Source: Streptomyces sp. CB01635 (lineage in GTDB: Bacteria > Actinomycetota > Actinomycetes > Streptomycetales > Streptomycetaceae). From it: a DNA stretch of 64,000 bases. The notes under the pieces are model-generated. The model saw nothing but the letters and a program-made list of their open reading frames with translations, ran no database searches and was not told where the DNA came from. The stretch's first letter is position 1, and every line of letters starts with the position of its first letter. Made by a program: the position numbers and the translations under genes. The stretch is taken from the NCBI RefSeq assembly GCF_002803065.1, contig NZ_NNBL01000005.1:1-64000 (forward strand), written 5' to 3'. Of this stretch, positions 59,688 to 64,000 are shown piece after piece.

Positions 59688-60835
59688 GAGGTGAACTCCA
59701 TTTCGTGGACAGGTGAGTTGGGGGTCCTGGCGAGACTGATCACCTTCGCGGCGAGCAGGTCCGCCGCGCGGGCGTGGTCTCCGGGGTTCGCGGCGCGGCT
59801 CATCGCCGCGAGCCGGGACGGGTCGGCGAGCAGCGGCTCGACGAGGGTGGCGAGCCGCTCGGCGGTCGTTTCGCCGTCGGGTACGAGGTGGGCGGCGCCC
59901 GCGTCGGACAGCACGCGGGCGTTGTGCGTCTGGTGATCGCCGGGGGCGTGCGGATACGGCACGAGGACGGCGGGCACGCCGGTGGTGGCGAGTTCGGCGA
60001 CCGTCGCCGAGCCGGCCCGGCAGACGACGAGGTCGGCGACGGCGTACGCCAGGTCCATCCGGTCGAGGTACGGCACGGCCTGAGCGAGCGGGGAGTCCCC
60101 GAGCCGCCGCCGCGTCTCGTCGAGCGCGGCGGGCCCGGTCTTGATCAGCAGATGGACGTCGGGGCGATGCCGCCAGCGCGCGGCGAGCCCGACGGCCGCC
60201 TCGGTGAGCCGAGCCGCGCCGAGACTGCCCCCGTTGAAGAGCACGACGCGCGCGCCGTCGGATATGCCGAAGGCGCGCCGCGCCTCGGCTCGCAGGGCGG
60301 TCCGGTCGAGGGCGGCGAGCTGTGGGGCGATCGGCATGCCGACGGTGTCGGCGTCCTTGCCGCCGGACAGGTGCGCGCGGCTGCGGTCGAAGGCGACCGT
60401 GATGTGCGGGGTGAGCCGCGCGGCGAACTGGTTGGCGCGGCCCGGCACCGCGTTGGACTCGTGGATCACGCTCGGCAGCCCGGCCATGCGTGCGCCAACG
60501 ATGACGGGGGCGCTCGGATAGCCGCCCATGCCGACGGCGACCTGAGCACCTTGAGCCCGCAGAATGCTGCGGCATTGGGCACCGGACCTGATCAGCGCCG
60601 CGGGCAGCAGGTAGCGCTTGGCGCCGAGGGCCGGGTCGAAGGGGATCATGTCGACGGTGTGCAGGCGGAATCCGGCGCCCGGGATCAGCCTGGTCTCCAG
60701 GCCACGCTCGGTGCCGACGAAGGAGATCACCGCGTCCGGGGCGGCCCGGCGCAGCGCTTCGGCGAGCGCGAGCCCTGGGTAGATGTGGCCGCCGGTGCCG
60801 CCCGCACCGATCACGACGGAGAGTGGTGTGCGCAT
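59684..60835 (-). CDS. MurG-like GT28 glycosyltransferase
   Basis: The 383-residue protein starts MRTPLSVVIGAGGTGGHIYP. MurG signatures are GGTGGHIYPGLALAEALR, GGYPSAPVIVGARMAGLPS, ESNAVPGRANQFAA and GSATVAELATTGVPAVLVPY with H.GDHQTHNA. MurG transfers GlcNAc from UDP-GlcNAc to lipid I. Replacement of the usual H/E/N contact motifs (QNA.PG is SNAVPG here) suggests a specialised copy. It is transcribed with the epimerase, and divergent from the two-component genes, so it is not in the dcw cluster. Confidence 0.9.
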   Translation of the reverse strand: MRTPLSVVIGAGGTGGHIYPGLALAEALRRAAPDAVISFVGTERGLETRLIPGAGFRLHTVDMIPFDPALGAKRYLLPAALIRSGAQCRSILRAQGAQVAVGMGGYPSAPVIVGARMAGLPSVIHESNAVPGRANQFAARLTPHITVAFDRSRAHLSGGKDADTVGMPIAPQLAALDRTALRAEARRAFGISDGARVVLFNGGSLGAARLTEAAVGLAARWRHRPDVHLLIKTGPAALDETRRRLGDSPLAQAVPYLDRMDLAYAVADLVVCRAGSATVAELATTGVPAVLVPYPHAPGDHQTHNARVLSDAGAAHLVPDGETTAERLATLVEPLLADPSRLAAMSRAANPGDHARAADLLAAKVISLARTPNSPVHEMEFTS

Positions 60836-60857
60836 GGCGGCCACACTCGTGGAGCGG

Positions 60858-60876
60858 TTTAAGAGGGTTCTAAGAG
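60858..60876. promoter_or_regulatory. Direct-repeat response-regulator box
   Basis: TTTAAGAG (60858-60865) and TCTAAGAG (60869-60876) are in direct repeat with an 11-base period, in the 64-base gap between the divergent MurG-like and response-regulator genes. The spacing of one helical turn is characteristic of OmpR/PhoB-family boxes. It could serve both operons. Confidence 0.7.
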
Positions 60877-60899
60877 TCCCGTTTGGCACTCTTTACGGC

Positions 60900-61577
60900 A
60901 TGACCAAGATCCTCGTAGTCGATGACGAGCCGGAAGTGCGGGCGGCCGTCGAGGACGGACTGACCGTCGAGGGATACGAGGTGCGCGGCGCGCGCGACGG
61001 CCTCGAAGCGCTCTCGGCAGTGTCGTCCTGGCAGCCCGACGCGCTCGTCCTCGACGTGATGATGCCGGTGCTTGACGGGCTCGGGGTGTGCCGTCAGCTG
61101 CGGGCGATGGGCGACCGTACGCCCGTACTCGTCCTCACGGCGCTCGACTCGGTGAGCGAGCGCGTCGACGGCCTGGACGCGGGCGCCGACGACTATCTGG
61201 TGAAACCGTTCGCGCTCGACGAACTGGTGGCGCGTGTACGGGCGCTGCTGCGGCGGGCCGCGCCGACCCCTACCGAGGGCGGGCTGGCGTACGCGGATCT
61301 GGTCCTCGACCCTGATACCCGTACGGGGCGGCGAGGCGGGCGCCCGCTGGAGTTCAGCCGCACCGAGTCCGCGCTTCTCGAACTGCTGATGCGGCACCCG
61401 GGACAGGTCCTGCCGCGCGAGCTGATCCTGGAGCTCGTATGGGGCCGCGACTTCGGTCCTGACTCCAACTCCCTTGCGGTATACGTTGGTTATCTCCGTC
61501 GGAAGCTGGAGGCGGGCGGCGAGACGCGCCTCGTGCACACGGTCCACGGCATCGGCTACCGGCTGGACGTGGCATGA
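60900..61577 (+). CDS. OmpR/PhoB-family response regulator
   Basis: The 225-residue protein starts MTKILVVDDEPEVRAAVEDG. The receiver domain carries DD at positions 8-9, the phospho-Asp in LVLDVMMPVLDG and Lys in YLVKPFALDEL. The C-terminal winged HTH is SRTESALLELLMRHPGQVLP and DSNSLAVYVGYLRRKLEAGG. It overlaps the kinase start by four bases. The direct-repeat box upstream is its likely target, including the divergent MurG-like operon. Confidence 0.95.
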   Translation: MTKILVVDDEPEVRAAVEDGLTVEGYEVRGARDGLEALSAVSSWQPDALVLDVMMPVLDGLGVCRQLRAMGDRTPVLVLTALDSVSERVDGLDAGADDYLVKPFALDELVARVRALLRRAAPTPTEGGLAYADLVLDPDTRTGRRGGRPLEFSRTESALLELLMRHPGQVLPRELILELVWGRDFGPDSNSLAVYVGYLRRKLEAGGETRLVHTVHGIGYRLDVA

Positions 61578-62986
61578 GCGGAGTCCGCAGGCTCGGGCGC
61601 CGCTGGCGACGGCAGCGGCCGCTGCGCACCCGACTCGCCGTGGCCGCCTCGGCGGCGGTGGCGCTGGTCGCCGTCGGCGTGTGCACGGCGGCGTTCTTCG
61701 TGATCCGGTACGAGATGTTCCACCAGCTCGACCTGAATCTGACGCAGTCGGCGACACGGGTGATCCAGGAGAACCGCGACGCCGGACCGCAGGTCGTGGC
61801 AGGCGAGTGCCGATACCTGTCGGCGCCGGCGTGCGCGCAGATCGTGCCGGCCCTCCCGGCCGAGGACCCTCCCCATACCTATCTCCTGCCCGTCTCGGCG
61901 CCGGTGCGCGAAGTGGCCACCGGCGATCGCGCCCCCTACTTCAGCAACATCACGCTCTCCGGCAATCCCATGCGGATGCTGACGACCCGCCTCGGAGATG
62001 ACAAGGCCCTTCAGGTCGCGCTCCGTTCGGACAGCGTCGAGAAGGGGGTGCGTCAGGCCGCCGGGCTGCTGACCGTGATCGGCGCTGCGGGCGTTCTGCT
62101 GGCGGCCGGGCTCGGCTACTGGGTGTCCAGGACCGGTCTCGCGCCGGTGGCCCGGCTGACCGCGACCGCGGAACGCATCGCGTCGACCCGCGACCCGCGC
62201 CACCGCATCGAACTGCCGCCGGGCCCGCCGGGGCGTGAGGACGAGGTGACCCGGCTCGCCGCGAGCTTCAACACGATGCTGGGCGAGCTGGAGCAGTCTG
62301 TGACGGCACAACGCCGCCTCGTCGCGGACGCGTCGCACGAGCTGCGCACACCGCTCACCGCGCTGCGCACGAACGCGGAACTCCTGGCCCGCGCCGACCG
62401 GTTGACCGATGCCCAGCGCGACCGGGCGGCGGGGGCGCTGGCACGGCAGCTGCGCGAAGTGACGGGCCTGGTGAACGACTTGATCGAACTGGCCAGGGAC
62501 GAGGAACCCACGCCGCTGCTCGAAGACGTACGGATCGCGGCGCTTGCCGAACACGCGGTGGGTGCGGCCCGCGCACACTGGCCCGCCACCCCCTTCACCC
62601 TGCACATCGCCCCGGATGCTGCCGAGACCGTACGGCCGGGGGTTCCTGCCCGGCTGACCCGGCTGCTGACGAACTTGCTGGACAACGCGGCGAAGTTCAG
62701 CCCGGAGGGGCTGCCGGTGGAGGTGGAACTCAGCTCGTCCCGGCGGTCGGGGTCGGGGTCGGGTGAGCGTCTCGAACTGACGGTCCGCGACCACGGTCCC
62801 GGCATCACGGCCGCGGACCTGCCGTACGTCTTCGACCGCTTCTACCGCGCGGAAACGGCCCGCGCCCTGCCCGGCTCAGGCCTCGGCCTGGCCATGGCCC
62901 GCCAGATCGCCCGGGCCCACGGCGCGGAACTCACGGCGGAGCAGGCGCAGGGGGGCGGGGCGGTGTTCCGGCTGACGTTCGGGTGA
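61574..62986 (+). CDS. Sensor histidine kinase
   Basis: The 470-residue kinase has two membrane spans (about residues 20-42 and 158-182), with an extracytoplasmic sensor of about 115 residues (containing Cys in ECRYLSAPACAQ). A HAMP segment follows at TGLAPVARLTATAERIA, then HisKA with VADASHELRTPLTALRTNAE (His near 258). The HATPase has LLTNLLDNAAKFSP (N box), VRDHGPGIT (G1) and GSGLGLAMARQIA (G2). The ligand is unknown. The sensor has two cysteines for a possible disulfide. It is co-translated with the response regulator. Confidence 0.95.
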   Translation: MSGVRRLGRRWRRQRPLRTRLAVAASAAVALVAVGVCTAAFFVIRYEMFHQLDLNLTQSATRVIQENRDAGPQVVAGECRYLSAPACAQIVPALPAEDPPHTYLLPVSAPVREVATGDRAPYFSNITLSGNPMRMLTTRLGDDKALQVALRSDSVEKGVRQAAGLLTVIGAAGVLLAAGLGYWVSRTGLAPVARLTATAERIASTRDPRHRIELPPGPPGREDEVTRLAASFNTMLGELEQSVTAQRRLVADASHELRTPLTALRTNAELLARADRLTDAQRDRAAGALARQLREVTGLVNDLIELARDEEPTPLLEDVRIAALAEHAVGAARAHWPATPFTLHIAPDAAETVRPGVPARLTRLLTNLLDNAAKFSPEGLPVEVELSSSRRSGSGSGERLELTVRDHGPGITAADLPYVFDRFYRAETARALPGSGLGLAMARQIARAHGAELTAEQAQGGGAVFRLTFG

Positions 62987-63087
62987 AGACGGTGGCCGCT
63001 GCGGCCCTGTGCGGCGTGGCGACGGTGGCAACGGGGGAGACTGGCCGCCGAACACCGAACCGTGCAGTACGGATAACAGGGGACATC

Positions 63088-63687
63088 ATGGCCGCGACTG
63101 AATCGGCACGGAGGCTGCTGCCAGGGCATTCGCAGCGTCGGCGGGCAGCGGGCATCGTGCTCGCCGCGCTGGTCACGTTGACGATGGGTGGCTGCGGCAG
63201 CACCGACAAAGCCGAACAGGAGTCTTCACCCAGTCGTCAGACCTCGAAAGCCCCTTCCTCGAAAGCTCCGTCCTCGAAAGCTCCGTCCTCGAAAGCCCCA
63301 TCCCCGCGGCCCTCGTCCGCGCAGCCGTCCGTGTCGGCGGCGGACGGGCGTGATGTCGGCGCCTGTGCGGACGGCAACTGCGAGATCGCGGTGACCGGGC
63401 CGGTGACCTTCCGCTTCAAGGGCCCGACCGGTCCGGCAACCCTGTCCGTCACCGAGGTCGGCCCGAACAAGGTGGAGTACACGATCAAGTCGGGCAACAG
63501 CCAGTCCCAGGGCGGAGCGAGCGGTCCGGGCCAAAGTTGCATCACGGTCCTCCGCAGCAACGGCAGCGGCAACTCCTGCGGTGGTCAGGGTGACGCCGCC
63601 CGGCCGAGCCCTCAGCCCGATGCGGTGCTGATCCAGGCGGTCACCAATGAGAACGGCACGGCAATCCTCCGCATCGTGTCCGACTGA
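63088..63687 (+). CDS. Predicted lipoprotein with an SSKAP repeat linker
   Basis: The 199-residue protein starts at ATG 63088 behind AGGGGAC. It has a lipobox-like end of the signal peptide (LTMGGC), so it is probably lipidated at the Cys. A Ser/Lys/Ala/Pro linker with four SSKAP-type repeats follows, then a beta-rich domain with CADGNCEIAVTGPVTFRFKG, QSCITVLRSNGSGNSCGG and LRIVSD, four cysteines that could form disulfides. I do not know the family. It comes about 100 bases after the kinase gene in the same direction. Confidence 0.75.
   Translation: MAATESARRLLPGHSQRRRAAGIVLAALVTLTMGGCGSTDKAEQESSPSRQTSKAPSSKAPSSKAPSSKAPSPRPSSAQPSVSAADGRDVGACADGNCEIAVTGPVTFRFKGPTGPATLSVTEVGPNKVEYTIKSGNSQSQGGASGPGQSCITVLRSNGSGNSCGGQGDAARPSPQPDAVLIQAVTNENGTAILRIVSD
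63244..63303 (+). repeat. Four 15-bp tandem repeats encoding SSKAP
   Basis: Four contiguous copies of TCGAAAGC[C/T]CC.TCC (63244-63258, 63259-63273, 63274-63288, 63289-63303); the middle two are identical. Copy-number change in this linker would keep the frame. Confidence 0.85.
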
Positions 63688-64000
63688 CGGCACGAAGTCG
63701 ACGTACTGGGCGTCGAGGAACCGGCGACAAGTGGCGCCGGTGTACCTCTTGCACAGACTCACACCGGCGCCGCCGTACTGGCTGTTGACGACCCAGTGGT
63801 CGCCCGCTCATCGCCACGACGACAACCGCCGCGGTCACGAGCGCGGCGGCACCACATCCCGGCTCCCCGCCACCCCCGTGGGCGGGGAGCCGGACACGAC
63901 TCCGGCGGCGCCCCCGCCCCGGTCGGACCGCCAAGCCCCATGACGTACGGCACAGCACGGCACGCTTCGCGCGCCCGCTCTTCCCCTGCCGTACGCCCCT
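63688..64000. other. Right-edge stretch without a supported gene
   Basis: About 310 bases after the lipoprotein gene. On the minus strand, fragments such as HWVVNSQYGG and SLCKRYTGATCRRFLD read plausibly but are split by stops and frame changes, so I list no gene. An ORF may begin beyond the window. Confidence 0.4.

Noticed and set aside
1..64000. tRNA, rRNA or CRISPR array
   Set aside because: No clover-leaf with conserved GTTC loop, no rRNA block and no regularly spaced direct repeats were seen.

Overview
The window is a high-GC actinobacterial chromosome segment, almost certainly Streptomyces. Supporting signs are the codon bias, GTG starts behind AGGAGG-type sites, the acyl-CoA carboxylase/Maf/biotin-carboxylase order, chitinase promoter repeats of the Streptomyces type, mycothiol-type enzymes and the density of TetR, LysR, MarR and AraC regulators. 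I saw no rRNA, tRNA or CRISPR array.

Layout. 1-3.7 kb is the only core-like stretch: the end of an acyl-CoA carboxylase epsilon subunit, a 42-residue membrane peptide, Maf, a small membrane protein and the biotinylated carboxylase alpha subunit. 3.7-10.7 kb holds a PEBP protein, a MarR regulator with an MFS-UspA fusion, TerD, a phosphoribosyltransferase-hydrolase fusion, a PP2C phosphatase and a reductase. 10.7-24.7 kb is an accessory stretch of regulator/enzyme pairs (two LysR pairs, MFS, RclA-like flavoprotein, mycothiol-dependent enzyme, SDR and nitronate monooxygenase, AraC-VOC). 24.7-26.7 kb is a decayed IS200/IS605 element whose right end touches the stop codon of a GH18 chitinase. 28.5-29.5 kb contains three broken genes fused end to end. 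29.7-36.9 kb has secreted proteins, a tandem isochorismatase pair (one cytoplasmic, one a predicted lipoprotein) facing a GlxA-type regulator, and a TetR/MFS efflux pair behind a double palindromic operator. 36.9-42.2 kb is a 1415-residue subtilase with an Asp-box propeller, divergent from an HTH regulator. 42.2-49.6 kb holds DUF899, an ECF sigma factor with its YCII partner, a LysR/kinase scar, an RTX-like repeat protein, MarR/MFS, ArsR/VOC and an FMN reductase. 49.6-50.5 kb is a mobile-element graveyard. 50.5-58.5 kb has small metabolic genes and a divergent rhomboid-like protein beside a TetR gene. 58.7-63 kb is a four-gene envelope-type locus: a sugar-nucleotide epimerase and a MurG-like glycosyltransferase, divergent from a two-component system whose probable direct-repeat binding site lies between them.

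How the genes work together. Most of the window is independent two- to four-gene modules, each with a regulator and a visible palindromic or direct-repeat operator, often with 4-bp stop/start overlaps. The other theme is decay: at least eight truncated or fused gene remnants mark deletion joints, which is typical of chromosome-arm DNA under rearrangement. The best candidates for new biology are the MurG-like/epimerase/two-component locus, the propeller subtilase, the tandem isochorismatases and the rhomboid-like protein. All functions are inferred from motifs read by eye; no database search was possible.
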